In this document: in pieces, positions 46,046-55,046 of the stretch
Position numbering within the stretch: position 1 is the first letter of the stretch
Layout: each line of letters starts with the position of its first letter
Source of the DNA: Bacteroides fragilis
GTDB lineage: Bacteria > Bacteroidota > Bacteroidia > Bacteroidales > Bacteroidaceae
DNA length: 64,000 nt
Assembly: GCF_019583405.1 (NCBI RefSeq)
Contig: NZ_SZUU01000012.1
Coordinates: 62,001-126,000 of the forward strand
Reading direction: 5' to 3'
Notes under the pieces: model-generated
The model's input: only the letters and a program-made list of their open reading frames with translations
Told to the model about the DNA's origin: nothing
Databases searched by the model: none
Program-made: the position numbers and the translations under genes

Positions 46046-47785
46046 TTAGAAAACTTCTTTAATATATTGCGTGGGTGGAACTTTATAGAATTTCTTAAAT
46101 TGTTTTCCGAAATATTTGGCATTGCAAAAGCCTAAAAAAGTGGCTATTTCCGTGACAGTGTATTGTTGCGTAACCAATAAAACTTTAGCTTTATTCATTT
46201 TGAAATAATGCATGTATTCTGTGGGTGTTTTATCCGTAATTTCTTTTATTTTAGTGTAGAATTTGGTACGGCACATTCCCATATCGGCACTTAGCATGTC
46301 AACTGTATAGCTTTCTGTTGAAAGATTCTTTTCCAGAAGCTTGTCCACTTTGTTTATGAACAGTGCGTCCTCTTCACTTTTTGCAGTTGGTGAAGGCAGA
46401 TTGTCCGACAGATTTTTCTCCAGGAGTTTCATGATGCGTTCATGTTTATTGATAAGCATTTGTATGTCCACTTTGAGTCTGCAAATATTGATTGCCCGCG
46501 ATTCCAATTTATCAACTCCACAGTCTATATGATCAAGATAGCTTCTGTTATCATTGGCGCTGATCAGAAGAATAACAGGAATATGGACCATGCTTGTATT
46601 CGATTTTACTTTGGAGCAGATTTCTTTTCCATGTATGCCTCCTACTGTTTCATCAATAATGATAATATCCGGTATCCGCTGCCCCGAGAAACGTACTATC
46701 TGTTCAGGGTTTTCAACGACTGTTATTTTGAAAAGCGTAGAGAATGCTTCATGTAAATAACCGCTTAACTCTTTATCTGCCATGACCAACAGGATATGTT
46801 GCTTGTTCTTGTCAGAATGGATGATTTTATCATCTTTCATTACAGGAGGCACTACTTCCGGGCATTGTACGGTATTACAATATCCGTTTATGGGTACAGT
46901 AACCCGGATGGTTATTGACCGCCCATGATAGTCGCCGCTCAACTTTCCTCCATGCAAACGGATTATCTTTTTTATAATTTGGAGACTTCCGCAGTAGTGC
47001 ATTAACATGAATGTGGAGATAAACGAAAGTGTCTTTTTATGACTTTGCTTGTATTCCGGGCCATTCGTTATCCGGAGGTTCCAGTGGTTGACGCTGTGTG
47101 ATACATTCATGTTTATGCAACCTTTGCAAGGCGTGGCTTCGATCATTTTATTCAGCAGGCATTGCAGGGCAGCAGTCATAGTCATTTCGTCTACCCGGCA
47201 ACTGATATAACTGAAATCTTTGCTGATATTTAATTTTATTTGGCGAGTGTCGGCATATATCCGGCATTGATTAACGATTGAGGTGATAAAAGTGTAAAGT
47301 TCGAATTCAATGGGAGAAGAGCCCGGATGCAGTTCATTCTCTTTGTCGTCGAATACGGCAATGTTCTGGTAGCAGCTCATGATATGGTTAGTGTATCTGA
47401 GTATCCGCTTTATCTTTTGGGACGTAGATTCGGAGAGGTTGTCCGAAACGACCTCTTCCAGTAGGTGATGGATCAAAGTCAGTGGTGTCTGAGTTTTATG
47501 GGTTATATTTAAGATCAGCCCCAATTTTTCGTGAGGAAATAGCTTTGTGCTGTATACCATTCGATAATATACGATAAGGGAGATCAGTAATCCTATTGCC
47601 AGACCTTCAATAGGATAAGACCATAACAGCAGCCATAAGGACATTGGGAAAACAGTGGCTCCTTGAGACTGATTCGCAAAACTTTCATTCATTTCAATTA
47701 ATGTGTTGGCTTGGATGCAGGGACATGCGTAATTAAATTGAATGTCCATCGAGATGATTAGTAAAAGAGTTAGAATTAATTTCAT
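46046..47785 (-). CDS. Hybrid two-component-like regulator with AraC HTH (short HTCS)
   Basis: 579 aa. Signal-anchor (1-20) and a TM helix (about 48-74), then a cytoplasmic HisKA-like segment with H96 in ITHKTQTPLTLI, a degenerate ATPase region (no clear N, G1 or G2 boxes), a receiver domain (about 325-440) with IIIIDETVGG holding the likely phospho-Asp, and a C-terminal AraC HTH (about 475-579, TVTEIATFLGFCNAKYFGKQFKKFY). It lacks the large periplasmic propeller sensor of canonical Bacteroides HTCS. It may regulate the GH29-GH2 pair or the array to its right; neither is shown. Confidence 0.75.
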   Translation of the reverse strand: MKLILTLLLIISMDIQFNYACPCIQANTLIEMNESFANQSQGATVFPMSLWLLLWSYPIEGLAIGLLISLIVYYRMVYSTKLFPHEKLGLILNITHKTQTPLTLIHHLLEEVVSDNLSESTSQKIKRILRYTNHIMSCYQNIAVFDDKENELHPGSSPIEFELYTFITSIVNQCRIYADTRQIKLNISKDFSYISCRVDEMTMTAALQCLLNKMIEATPCKGCINMNVSHSVNHWNLRITNGPEYKQSHKKTLSFISTFMLMHYCGSLQIIKKIIRLHGGKLSGDYHGRSITIRVTVPINGYCNTVQCPEVVPPVMKDDKIIHSDKNKQHILLVMADKELSGYLHEAFSTLFKITVVENPEQIVRFSGQRIPDIIIIDETVGGIHGKEICSKVKSNTSMVHIPVILLISANDNRSYLDHIDCGVDKLESRAINICRLKVDIQMLINKHERIMKLLEKNLSDNLPSPTAKSEEDALFINKVDKLLEKNLSTESYTVDMLSADMGMCRTKFYTKIKEITDKTPTEYMHYFKMNKAKVLLVTQQYTVTEIATFLGFCNAKYFGKQFKKFYKVPPTQYIKEVF

Positions 47786-48715
47786 AATTGTAATTAGATA
47801 AATATTAATTTTATGTTCTTATTCAATTCGTGAATTTTTATACATTTTTTATTTTTACGAATATCCCAACTGTTGTTGGTGCTGCAAGTATATGACTTTT
47901 TGTACATCCTGATTGGGTATAATCTTTCAAAAGAAATGGGTAATATTTGGTACAGAAATGCTGTGTGTATCTTTTTCATCATATAATTTTTCTCTTTATG
48001 GGAGGGCATTTATTATTTTGAATTATCAAGTCCGTTTCTACTGTTCCTGTCCGGATGGTTCTATTTTACATGTTTTTTATTCCTGTTTAGATGTTGATTA
48101 GTTATATTAAAAGGTGTCATATTAAGTTTGTTGGGTGGAAGAAAACTTTCAATGAAATATATTCCAGAATTGAAATGAATTTAGCTTTCGGATGCTTCTT
48201 CTTTGTCTGTCACAAATACTTTGTATAACTGATTTTATTTGTAATATATTGGTATATAGGTGTAAGTTCCGGAATTTTATTCTCAAATATAATGTGTTTT
48301 TTTGATTCATGGAGATATTCTTATCAGCTGGATTTAGTAAAAATAGTAGTGGAATAAGAGCCTGACACGGCTGTTCTAAGTGTTAATTTAATGAGCTAAT
48401 TGAAGTTAAATATAAGATATTACTTATTATTACCTGTATATGGGGTAAATATCAGTATTGTAATGTTGTGTAATAAATTGTAATACACCGAAATATATGT
48501 ATGATGTAAATGTTTATTCGTAAATAGAAATATTAAAATATTCTAATTTTGATATGAAAAATAGACCAGCGGCCCAGATTTGCCTTTCTATGCTTGTTTG
48601 AGGTAGATATTTGAGGACTTGTCTATCTGCATCGATAATGGGGTAATTGTGTGTTTGTTCTCTATTAATCAGCGAAATCTATAGAATGGGACTTTGAGAT
48701 AATATTGTAAAGTAT
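47786..48715. other. Long AT-rich intergenic region with triple 10-bp repeat
   Basis: 930 bp without a supportable gene, between divergent regulators. The clear signal is TGTAATGTTG-TGTAATAAAT-TGTAATACAC at 48459-48488, three direct repeats of TGTAAT with a 10-bp period, the same half-site as upstream of the first peptide gene. No matching -7 element is clear about 49 bp downstream (TAAATGTTT at 48507-48515 is degenerate). Confidence 0.6.
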
Positions 48716-48723
48716 TACATTTG
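48693..48723 (+). promoter_or_regulatory. Promoter of regulator 1
   Basis: TTTG (48693-48696), exactly 19 nt, TACATTTG (48716-48723). The ATG at 48740 follows after 16 nt, so the leader is very short. An in-frame TTG at 48725 would need no leader and is rejected. Confidence 0.75.
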
Positions 48724-48739
48724 TTTGCAAAAAGAAGCC

Positions 48740-49951
48740 ATGATGAAACGCTCTAAGCTATTTTTATGGATTTTGGGGATATTGGTGCAAGCAATTTTAG
48801 TCGGTATGCACTTCTATCAGAGGAACGTGGAAGCAATGTATATCGAAACCGAGTCTCTTTTGAAGGAAGTATTGAATGAGGAATTGCACAGGAAGCAGCA
48901 AGAATTGAAGTTGTTTTATATTTCCAAAGTGATAATCGATACTATTCCTTTGACCATTCGTGTAACGACGAGTGAGGGAGTCAAGACTTTTACTGTTGAT
49001 GCTAAGAAAAGTAAAAAGAATATTTCACCAAGTATGGCAGAGCGGTCTTGGCACTCAGTTGCCTGTATGAAAAGTGGCTTATCTACAGATACTTTGAATT
49101 TACTTTGGAACAATAAGCTCAAAGAGCGAAAAATTCTTGCTAAAACCGATGTACATTTATCAATAAACCATTTAGATAATTCTATTTCTTATTTTAAATG
49201 TAAAAACTGTAATCGTTTTTGTTCCGGAACACATAAAATTACTTTTTATGTAGGTAATAGATGTGAAGTTGAGATCATTGCTTTTTGGTCTTATCCATGG
49301 CGGGCGATATATCGGTATCATAGCTCTCCATTTAAAATAATAGTGGGTGTGACAGTTGTTCTTATCATTATTTTCTGTAGTTGGTATCTGTACTTATCTA
49401 AAGTTCGAAATGATAGAAAGCATTTAGCTAATGATCGGGATCGTGAAAGAAAGGTGCGTATGCAATTGGAGAAAGACCAGAAAAGATTAGAGGCAAAACA
49501 AAAAGAATATGAAAAGCGTATAAAAGACTTTTCAGCAAAAGGCGAAGAATATGAAGAAAAACGTAAAAATATGGAGGGAATATTGAAAGGGTATGAGATA
49601 CAAATTCAAAAACTGAAAGAATTAAAAGAATCAGGGAAAGAACCGTTACTTTACAGGTTGAGTCCAAAGGTTACTTTTGATTCTTATGCAAAGGTATTAA
49701 TTTGTGGCGATCAAACGATACCTCTTACTTCGCAGGCATGTCAACTATTGGATACTTTCCTGAATGCTCCTGAATATATTTTAACATACGAGGAGCTATT
49801 GGAATGTTTATGGAAAGATGGTACTGGGGATATGACTCGTTTGCGAGTCGCTATTTCTCGTTTACGTGTTGCGTTGAGTGTAGATCCTGAGATTTCTATT
49901 TTTCAGAGAGGTATTAATAAATACCAATTAGTACTGTCTGAAATAGGTTAA
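48740..49951 (+). CDS. Regulator 1: double-membrane-spanning winged-helix regulator
   Basis: 403 aa. TM1 (about 7-23), a ~170-residue periplasmic domain, TM2 (about 198-218), a charged coiled coil (220-298), and a C-terminal OmpR/PhoB-like winged helix (about 315-400, LTSQACQLLDTFLNAPEYILT...RLRVAISRLRVAL). The topology puts the DNA-binding domain in the cytoplasm. It is reminiscent of ToxR/CadC one-component regulators but with the DNA-binding end at the C-terminus. Shared with regulators 2 and 3: KKNIS, RSxHSxxC and GNRCEVE in the periplasmic part. Upstream of peptide gene 1; its TGTAAT operator is predicted. No kinase or receiver domain. Confidence 0.8.
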   Translation: MMKRSKLFLWILGILVQAILVGMHFYQRNVEAMYIETESLLKEVLNEELHRKQQELKLFYISKVIIDTIPLTIRVTTSEGVKTFTVDAKKSKKNISPSMAERSWHSVACMKSGLSTDTLNLLWNNKLKERKILAKTDVHLSINHLDNSISYFKCKNCNRFCSGTHKITFYVGNRCEVEIIAFWSYPWRAIYRYHSSPFKIIVGVTVVLIIIFCSWYLYLSKVRNDRKHLANDRDRERKVRMQLEKDQKRLEAKQKEYEKRIKDFSAKGEEYEEKRKNMEGILKGYEIQIQKLKELKESGKEPLLYRLSPKVTFDSYAKVLICGDQTIPLTSQACQLLDTFLNAPEYILTYEELLECLWKDGTGDMTRLRVAISRLRVALSVDPEISIFQRGINKYQLVLSEIG

Positions 49952-49972
49952 TTTAGGGAGACTTTCGTACTA

Positions 49973-49992
49973 TGTAATAAAATGTAATGTAT
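49973..49992 (+). promoter_or_regulatory. Predicted operator O1 (TGTAAT direct repeat)
   Basis: TGTAATAAAA-TGTAATGTAT: two 10-bp units, starting 49 bp upstream of the -7 element TAACTTTG (50022-50029) of peptide 1. Predicted binding site for regulator 1 by position and by analogy to O2 and O3. Confidence 0.6.
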
Positions 49993-50021
49993 TATATGAT
50001 GTTTTATTGGTTAGTAGCCTT

Positions 50022-50029
50022 TAACTTTG
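50022..50029 (+). promoter_or_regulatory. -7 element of NVEALA peptide 1
   Basis: TAACTTTG, 26 nt before the ATG at 50056. Confidence 0.6.
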
Positions 50030-50055
50030 CAGTGAATAATTAAAATATATATCTT

Positions 50056-50295
50056 ATGAAAATGAAGAACTATTTAAAAGCAACATTTCTTTTGGCTGCT
50101 ATCGTTTCGGTTTGGCTTTTAAAACCTACAGAAAAATCTCAGAATGTGGATCCTCTTTTATTGCAAAATATAGAGGCGCTGGCAAGTGGAGAAGGACCTT
50201 CACATGCTCGTTGTTATGGACCAGGATCTGTAGATTGTCCTATTAATCACGACAAGGTGGAAATAGTATATGAGGGATTCAGTGTAGGAGAATAA
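50056..50295 (+). CDS. NVEALA-family peptide 1 (class I)
   Basis: 79 aa. Hydrophobic N-terminal segment (about 8-22), then LLLQNIEALASGE (the NVEALA motif, here N-I-E-A-L-A), then a tail with two Cys and the class I block GSVDCPINH...GFSVGE. The family (Pfam NVEALA) has no known function. Peptides 2 and 5 share the tail pattern C-x(5)-GSVDCPI-x-H-x-K-V. Directly after regulator 1 and its operator, followed by a propeller lipoprotein gene. The two Cys could form a disulfide (inference). Confidence 0.85.
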   Translation: MKMKNYLKATFLLAAIVSVWLLKPTEKSQNVDPLLLQNIEALASGEGPSHARCYGPGSVDCPINHDKVEIVYEGFSVGE

Positions 50296-50413
50296 AGCTA
50301 TACTCTTAAAAGAGGAATCGATTTAGAGGAAGGGAGGTGTAATTTCAAATACTTAAAATATAGGGCTATAGCAAAGATAAAACTTTTCTAATCAGCTATA
50401 AATTAAAAAGATC

Positions 50414-51481
50414 ATGGGAAAGAATATCAGTATACTGATTTTAATAGGGACTATTCTTTTAGGATGTCATCCGGAAAAAGAGAAGATTGAGTTCTCAAAC
50501 AGACTGATTTGTAGCGATAGCATATCGCGAGAACTGGTTGTTTTAAATGATACGTTTTTATTTTCGTATCCTTTGCAAATAGAATGTATAGATTCAGTAT
50601 TACTGGTATTGGATAATGTTAATAATAACTTCTTCCATCTGTTCACTCTAAAGGGTGTACCCATAAAATCATTTGGAGAAAAAGGGCAAGGTCCTGCTGA
50701 TTTTATAAATGTGGAATCGTTCAATTTATCTGAAGATAGGGAAACCATGTATGTCTACGATACGTCATTACGTAAAATAGTGAAATATGATGTTTCTTCT
50801 TTTTTAAAAGATTCATTGAAATGGGAGGTTATACAGGTGAATTATGATAGCTTGCCTCAAGCCGAAGTGCCTACAATAATCTATGATATGCTTTCTCTTA
50901 AAGATTCAAACTTTCTTGTGAAAGCAAATCATAAGGGCCTTCGGTTTGGGCTATTAAAAGATGGAAAGGTTACTCAATTATACAATTCTTTCTCAGATTG
51001 TGTAAATACGAATGATGATGAAGAGGTCTGGTCAGTCTTCTGTAGCAATGCCAAAACCAAATTAAGACCTGACAGGACGAAGATGTTGAATGCAACCTAT
51101 CTTGGAGGGGTATTGGAATTGTTCGATTTGAATGATAATTGTTCCTTATCATTGGCAAAGATTCTTTATATTTACGAACCTAAATATGGTATTGCCGAAG
51201 GGGCAATACCCAAATATGCTGTTTTCAATGAAACGACTCGGATTGGTTTTGAGGACGTATATGTAACCAATAATAGTATATATACATTATTGCACAGTAT
51301 AGGGAATGAAACCTTACCTTCGGAAATTACTGTATTTAATTGGGAGGGAATTCCAATAACTAAAATTAAAACAGGGCGCTCCCTCTCTAATATTGCCGTC
51401 GATGGGAAGGATAACACAATCTATGTAATTGCCGAGAACGAACAGAATGCTTATGAGCTTTCTTGTTTGTCTTTAAATTGA
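50414..51481 (+). CDS. BF3164-type 6-bladed propeller lipoprotein 1
   Basis: 355 aa. Lipoprotein signal MGKNISILILIGTILLGC (lipobox LLGC, C18). The mature part has repeated beta-propeller blades; the array-wide motif GEKGQGPADF is present at about 90-99, and NWEGIPITKIKTG opens the last blade. TolB/BF3164-like family of Bacteroides, function unknown. Likely cotranscribed with peptide 1 (118-nt gap). Remnants of close relatives occur at 53050 and 59928. Confidence 0.8.
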   Translation: MGKNISILILIGTILLGCHPEKEKIEFSNRLICSDSISRELVVLNDTFLFSYPLQIECIDSVLLVLDNVNNNFFHLFTLKGVPIKSFGEKGQGPADFINVESFNLSEDRETMYVYDTSLRKIVKYDVSSFLKDSLKWEVIQVNYDSLPQAEVPTIIYDMLSLKDSNFLVKANHKGLRFGLLKDGKVTQLYNSFSDCVNTNDDEEVWSVFCSNAKTKLRPDRTKMLNATYLGGVLELFDLNDNCSLSLAKILYIYEPKYGIAEGAIPKYAVFNETTRIGFEDVYVTNNSIYTLLHSIGNETLPSEITVFNWEGIPITKIKTGRSLSNIAVDGKDNTIYVIAENEQNAYELSCLSLN

Positions 51482-51526
51482 TTTATATCTTGTGTTTGAG
51501 GTCTTTCACATGTCATTTGACATGAA

Positions 51527-51546
51527 TGGCAATAAATGGCAATAAA
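51527..51546 (+). promoter_or_regulatory. Predicted operator O2' (TGGCAA direct repeat)
   Basis: Two exact copies of TGGCAATAAA in tandem, starting 48 bp upstream of TACCTTTG (51575-51582). About 57 bp around it are identical to the block upstream of peptide 2, implying control by regulator 2. Confidence 0.65.
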
Positions 51547-51574
51547 ATTGATAGCAGTTTATCCAAAATCTTTT

Positions 51575-51582
51575 TACCTTTG
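51575..51582 (+). promoter_or_regulatory. -7 element of propeller lipoprotein 2
   Basis: TACCTTTG, 29 nt before the ATG at 51612. Confidence 0.65.
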
Positions 51583-51611
51583 CTGTATTGTTAATCTAAT
51601 CTAATAAAGTT

Positions 51612-52730
51612 ATGAAGAATATCTTGTTAACACTTCTCTTGTTTATACTTTTTTCATGTAAAAGCACTGGAGATAAAACCGACTGTGAAGTATTACATGT
51701 CGATTTGGTTGAACGCCCTGTTGCAACAGAAGAATTATTTTCTAAAATATCTGTCATTCCATTGGAAACCAATGATAGTTCCTTTCTTGTAAGGCCTGTA
51801 AAAGTTATTATAAAAGATAACAGATATTATATTGTCGATGAAGGGGTTCCGGCTGTGTTTTCTTTTGATGAAGAAGGGCATCTTTTGCATAAAATAGGTA
51901 AAAAGGGACAAGGTCCCGGAGAGTATCGTGAAATATACGATGCCGTTATTAAAGAGAAAGAAAATGCAGTGTATATGCTATCTCCATTTGGCTCTCTTTA
52001 TGTGTATTCTCTGGATGGAAAATTCATAAAAGAAATAGAACTGCCAACGAGGGCAAATTATCAATTGATAGAGGAGCTGGAGAGTAAGTATTTCGTTACA
52101 TGGACACTTCCTGCCTCTGAGAATGAAAATTGTATCAGCGTTATTTCTAAAGAGTCTTTCAAGAATGTGAAAGAATTTTGGCATGTTCCTCCCGTTCTCA
52201 CTACTCTGAATTCTAAACCTTTTTATAATTATGAACATAAAGTATATTTCTCCAATCCTTATCAAAATGAAGTATATGAAGTAAGGACAGATAGCTTACG
52301 GGTTGCATACCGTTGGGATTTTGGAAAAGATAATCTTGATTTGAAGGAGTATGGATTCACTTTATTAGAGGATCAAAAGGTTGAGGAATACAAATTAATG
52401 TTGCAGTATTTACGTGATTCTACTGTGCCTTATTTATTAAGGCATCAATTTCAGAATAAAAAATATTATTATACCATGTTGACGTTTGGCTTTCGGCATC
52501 GGATAAATCTGTTTTATCGAAAGGATGACGGCAAGAGTTTCTTTTTTGAGAAAACAGCGGAAGGTGTTTTGCTCCATCCTTTAGCCTTTAATGAAGATTT
52601 CCTGACTTGTATTGTTTTCAATGAAGACTTTCCAAACTATGAAAAAGTGCTTCCTCCGGAGGAATATCAGAAGCTGGAAGAGCGTTTAGAAGATGATAAC
52701 CCCTGTTTAATCAAATTTTATTTTAAATGA
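51612..52730 (+). CDS. 6-bladed propeller lipoprotein 2
   Basis: 372 aa. Lipobox LFSC (C16). Blades typical of the 6-bladed beta-propeller family PF17170: IPLETNDSSFLVRPVKVIIKD then FDEEGHLLHKIGKKGQGPGEY. Unlike most propeller genes here it has its own operator-promoter, the same type as peptide 2. The stop overlaps the next reading frame as ATGA. Outer-membrane lipoprotein likely; ligand unknown. Confidence 0.8.
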   Translation: MKNILLTLLLFILFSCKSTGDKTDCEVLHVDLVERPVATEELFSKISVIPLETNDSSFLVRPVKVIIKDNRYYIVDEGVPAVFSFDEEGHLLHKIGKKGQGPGEYREIYDAVIKEKENAVYMLSPFGSLYVYSLDGKFIKEIELPTRANYQLIEELESKYFVTWTLPASENENCISVISKESFKNVKEFWHVPPVLTTLNSKPFYNYEHKVYFSNPYQNEVYEVRTDSLRVAYRWDFGKDNLDLKEYGFTLLEDQKVEEYKLMLQYLRDSTVPYLLRHQFQNKKYYYTMLTFGFRHRINLFYRKDDGKSFFFEKTAEGVLLHPLAFNEDFLTCIVFNEDFPNYEKVLPPEEYQKLEERLEDDNPCLIKFYFK

Positions 52731-52977
52731 AAAATCTTATACTGGTGTTAGGTTGTTTTTTCTTTCTAATCTCATGTCAGCAGACCGAGAAGGAAAAACT
52801 TGAAGAACTTGTTAAAAATTGGTATGGGAAGGAGGTACTATTGTAAAGAAAGTGATACTGGATAGATGGGGTATATGCATCTCGGTGGATAGTAATGATG
52901 AGCGACTCTGCCTGATGACAAAGGAAACGGATGGTGGAGAAGAACGTTATCATTATTATTGTTATCAGTTAAACTGA
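52727..52977 (+). pseudogene. Fusion remnant: DUF1573-type lipoprotein start joined to a propeller C-terminus
   Basis: Begins as a lipoprotein (MKNLILVLGCFFFLISC) whose next ~20 residues resemble the start of the intact DUF1573 protein at 56532 (...ELVKNWYGKEVLL vs ELMGKHIVFP). It stops after 39 codons. The sequence then continues (52846-52977, different frame) as the last 43 codons of a propeller gene, about 90% identical at DNA level to 58555-58688. A deletion between two modules explains this. Confidence 0.75.
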
Positions 52978-53049
52978 CTTTTTTGTTAGGATGTTACGAG
53001 TTTGCTTGATATGTATATTTTTTGTTTTTCAAATCTTTCTTTATGCAGG

Positions 53050-53230
53050 GGTGGAACAGACAAGCGGGAGGAGACTTTGTTATTTTCGGGCAATAACCGT
53101 GATGAATTTGAAACGGTACTGAATACAATCTATTTTGGAGGAATATTGGAATTAGTTGACTCGTACAAGAGTTCTTGTTTGCGTGTGAAATGAACAGAAT
53201 GCTTACAAACTGTTTTGTATATCTCTAAAT
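53050..53230 (+). pseudogene. Remnant of a BF3164-type propeller gene
   Basis: A short piece (TVLNTIYFGGILELVDSYKSS) aligns with propeller 1 (NATYLGGVLELFDLNDN), then a shift of frame leads to NEQNAYKLFCISLN, matching the propeller 1 C-terminus (NEQNAYELSCLSLN). Internal deletion; no start or signal peptide. Confidence 0.7.
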
Positions 53231-53280
53231 TTGTTATTTAATTTTTTTCTGTCTTTTAGCTTCTTGTTAGGAAATAATAT

Positions 53281-53288
53281 TATTTTTG
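53281..53288 (+). promoter_or_regulatory. -7 element of regulator 2
   Basis: TATTTTTG within a block (GGAAATAATATTATTTTTGT) that is conserved upstream of regulator 3 (61774) and in a deleted copy at 60009. Confidence 0.55.
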
Positions 53289-53306
53289 TCAGTAAAATAA
53301 ATCGAA

Positions 53307-54446
53307 ATGACAAAAAATGAATTGCTTTCGTGTGTTATTGGAGTGATAATCCTATCACTATTGGTTGGAGCCTATTTCTATCAACGAAATAAGATGGGCA
53401 TACATAAACAGGCGGAGAATCTATTCGTACAGATGCTTCAAGAAGAGATGGAAAGAAAAGAAAGAGATTTAAATCTATTTCACTTGTTTGCTGAGAGTTC
53501 ATCTGATACTCTACCTTTGAAAATTTACATTACAACAGCAGAAGGGAAAAAAGCGTACGAGGTTGATTCTTTGAAAAGTAAAAAGAACATTTCTCGGAAT
53601 CTGAGAAACCGGTCAATACACTCTATCCTATGTGAGAAATCCCATTTATTGCCGGATTCTTTAAATGAACATTGGCGGAGTATGCTTAAGAAAGATCACA
53701 TTGATACAGAGTCTGCGGTGCGTGTGCAGATGGAAAATCTTCAGGGAAAGATTGTTAGTTCATCAAGTGACGATTGTGTGTGGGATACTTCTTTGGGGGT
53801 TGTAACTTCATATATAGGCAATCGTTGTGAGATAGAGGTCATCGGTCTTTTAGCTTTTAGTTGGAAAACAATATTATGGTATCATTGGCAACCTTTTGGA
53901 TGGATTGTAATTTGTTTGTTATTGACGCTTTTATTTATCTGCTTTTATTATAAAATGGTAAATCGGCCTCCGGAATTAAAGGAGGTTCCTTATGAGGTTG
54001 TCGTTGAAAAGGAAGTCGTTGTTGAGAAAGAGGTGATTCGTGAGATAATAGTTGAAAAAGAAACATCTCCGGAAGAAAAGGCACCTCTAATAAAGCAGAT
54101 TTGTAAAGTAGAAGGACAACTATATAGTTTACGTCATGGAGTTGTTTTTGATGCCCGGAATAGAGTTCTTAATTGTAATGGCAAGAAAATGTCTTTGTCC
54201 CCCCAGCAATGTCAGATTCTAAAGCTTTTTTTAGATGCTCCCGATTATACGGTGACTGATGAGGATATCATTAAGTTTATTTGGAAAGGTCAATCGAACG
54301 TTCAGATAAATATGTTTTGTTCTGCCGGAAACAAATTAGGGAAGAGATTAGAGCAAACTGGTTGTGGTGTTTGTTTCAGGCGTTTTGGAAGCGATCGTTA
54401 TCGTATGTTGTTCATAGATGACCTTGTTGACAATGATTTGACATGA
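53307..54446 (+). CDS. Regulator 2: double-membrane-spanning winged-helix regulator
   Basis: 379 aa. Same layout as regulator 1: TM1 (about 6-24), periplasmic domain with KKNIS (93-97), RSIHSILC (102-109) and GNRCEIE (171-177), TM2 (about 198-216), winged helix (about 285-368). Instead of a long coiled coil, the cytoplasmic linker is a short run of VEKEV-like repeats (228-252). Predicted to act on the TGGCAA repeats before peptide 2 and propeller 2. No phosphorylation domain. Confidence 0.8.
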   Translation: MTKNELLSCVIGVIILSLLVGAYFYQRNKMGIHKQAENLFVQMLQEEMERKERDLNLFHLFAESSSDTLPLKIYITTAEGKKAYEVDSLKSKKNISRNLRNRSIHSILCEKSHLLPDSLNEHWRSMLKKDHIDTESAVRVQMENLQGKIVSSSSDDCVWDTSLGVVTSYIGNRCEIEVIGLLAFSWKTILWYHWQPFGWIVICLLLTLLFICFYYKMVNRPPELKEVPYEVVVEKEVVVEKEVIREIIVEKETSPEEKAPLIKQICKVEGQLYSLRHGVVFDARNRVLNCNGKKMSLSPQQCQILKLFLDAPDYTVTDEDIIKFIWKGQSNVQINMFCSAGNKLGKRLEQTGCGVCFRRFGSDRYRMLFIDDLVDNDLT

Positions 54447-54447
54447 A

Positions 54448-54467
54448 TGGCAATAAATGGCAATAAA
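54448..54467 (+). promoter_or_regulatory. Predicted operator O2 (TGGCAA direct repeat)
   Basis: Two tandem TGGCAATAAA units, 50 bp upstream of TACCTTTG (54498-54505), starting just after the stop of regulator 2. Confidence 0.65.
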
Positions 54468-54497
54468 ATTGATAGCAGTTTATCCAAAATCTCTTTT

Positions 54498-54505
54498 TAC
54501 CTTTG
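54498..54505 (+). promoter_or_regulatory. -7 element of NVEALA peptide 2
   Basis: TACCTTTG, 32 nt before the ATG at 54538. Confidence 0.6.
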
Positions 54506-54537
54506 CTGCCAGTTATTAACACTTATACTTTGAAACC

Positions 54538-54771
54538 ATGAAAAACTATATGAAATTGATCTTTGGGCTTGGTTTAATAGCCTTGGTCGGGTATTGGCCT
54601 GCCGCGAAAACTCCTAAGAGAGTAAATTCCTTATTCTTGCAAAATGTAGAGGCGCTTGCCGGTAGTGAACACGTTACCAATTTAGGTTGCTTAGATGACG
54701 GATCTGTAGATTGTCCTATTAACCATATCAAAGTAGAATATGTGGTTCAAGGATTTAGTCTTGGGGAGTGA
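54538..54771 (+). CDS. NVEALA-family peptide 2 (class I)
   Basis: 77 aa. Hydrophobic N-terminus (about 6-19), FLQNVEALAGSE, then a two-Cys tail with GSVDCPINH, KVEYVVQ and GFSLGE. Same class as peptides 1 and 5. Its promoter carries the TGGCAA repeats; downstream lies leader RNA 1 and peptide 3. Confidence 0.85.
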   Translation: MKNYMKLIFGLGLIALVGYWPAAKTPKRVNSLFLQNVEALAGSEHVTNLGCLDDGSVDCPINHIKVEYVVQGFSLGE

Positions 54772-54836
54772 GTGCTCTTTTATATAAATCTTATCACACT
54801 AGAATCATTCATTGCATTATTAACTTGGGTTAGAAA

Positions 54837-55046
54837 GGGAGTGGAACGATCTACGTTCGAGAAAAGTCTTAGAATCGTCCACTCCCGGATAACCCTTAAA
54901 AAAGGAGGTTGCCCGGCACGAAGATAGCGAAAAATTCATTGGAATGAGTAAATGTAGCATATACTTTTTCTACGGAGGAGGTGGCTCCCCGAAAGAGAGA
55001 CACGACAAACAAAAGAATTACTAACCTCGTAAAAAATATGTAAGTT
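54837..55046 (+). promoter_or_regulatory. Conserved leader RNA 1 upstream of peptide 3
   Basis: About 210 nt, repeated at 60029 and 63526. A 5' hairpin GGGAGTGGAACGAT with ATCGTCCACTCCC (54837-54850 / 54874-54886, one bulged A), then GGAGG- and GGAGGAGGTGGCTCCCC-containing segments, ending ATGTAAGTTATG where the last ATG starts the peptide gene. The first ATG-TAA is a start-stop pair. No clear promoter inside, so read-through from peptide 2 is likely. Confidence 0.65.
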
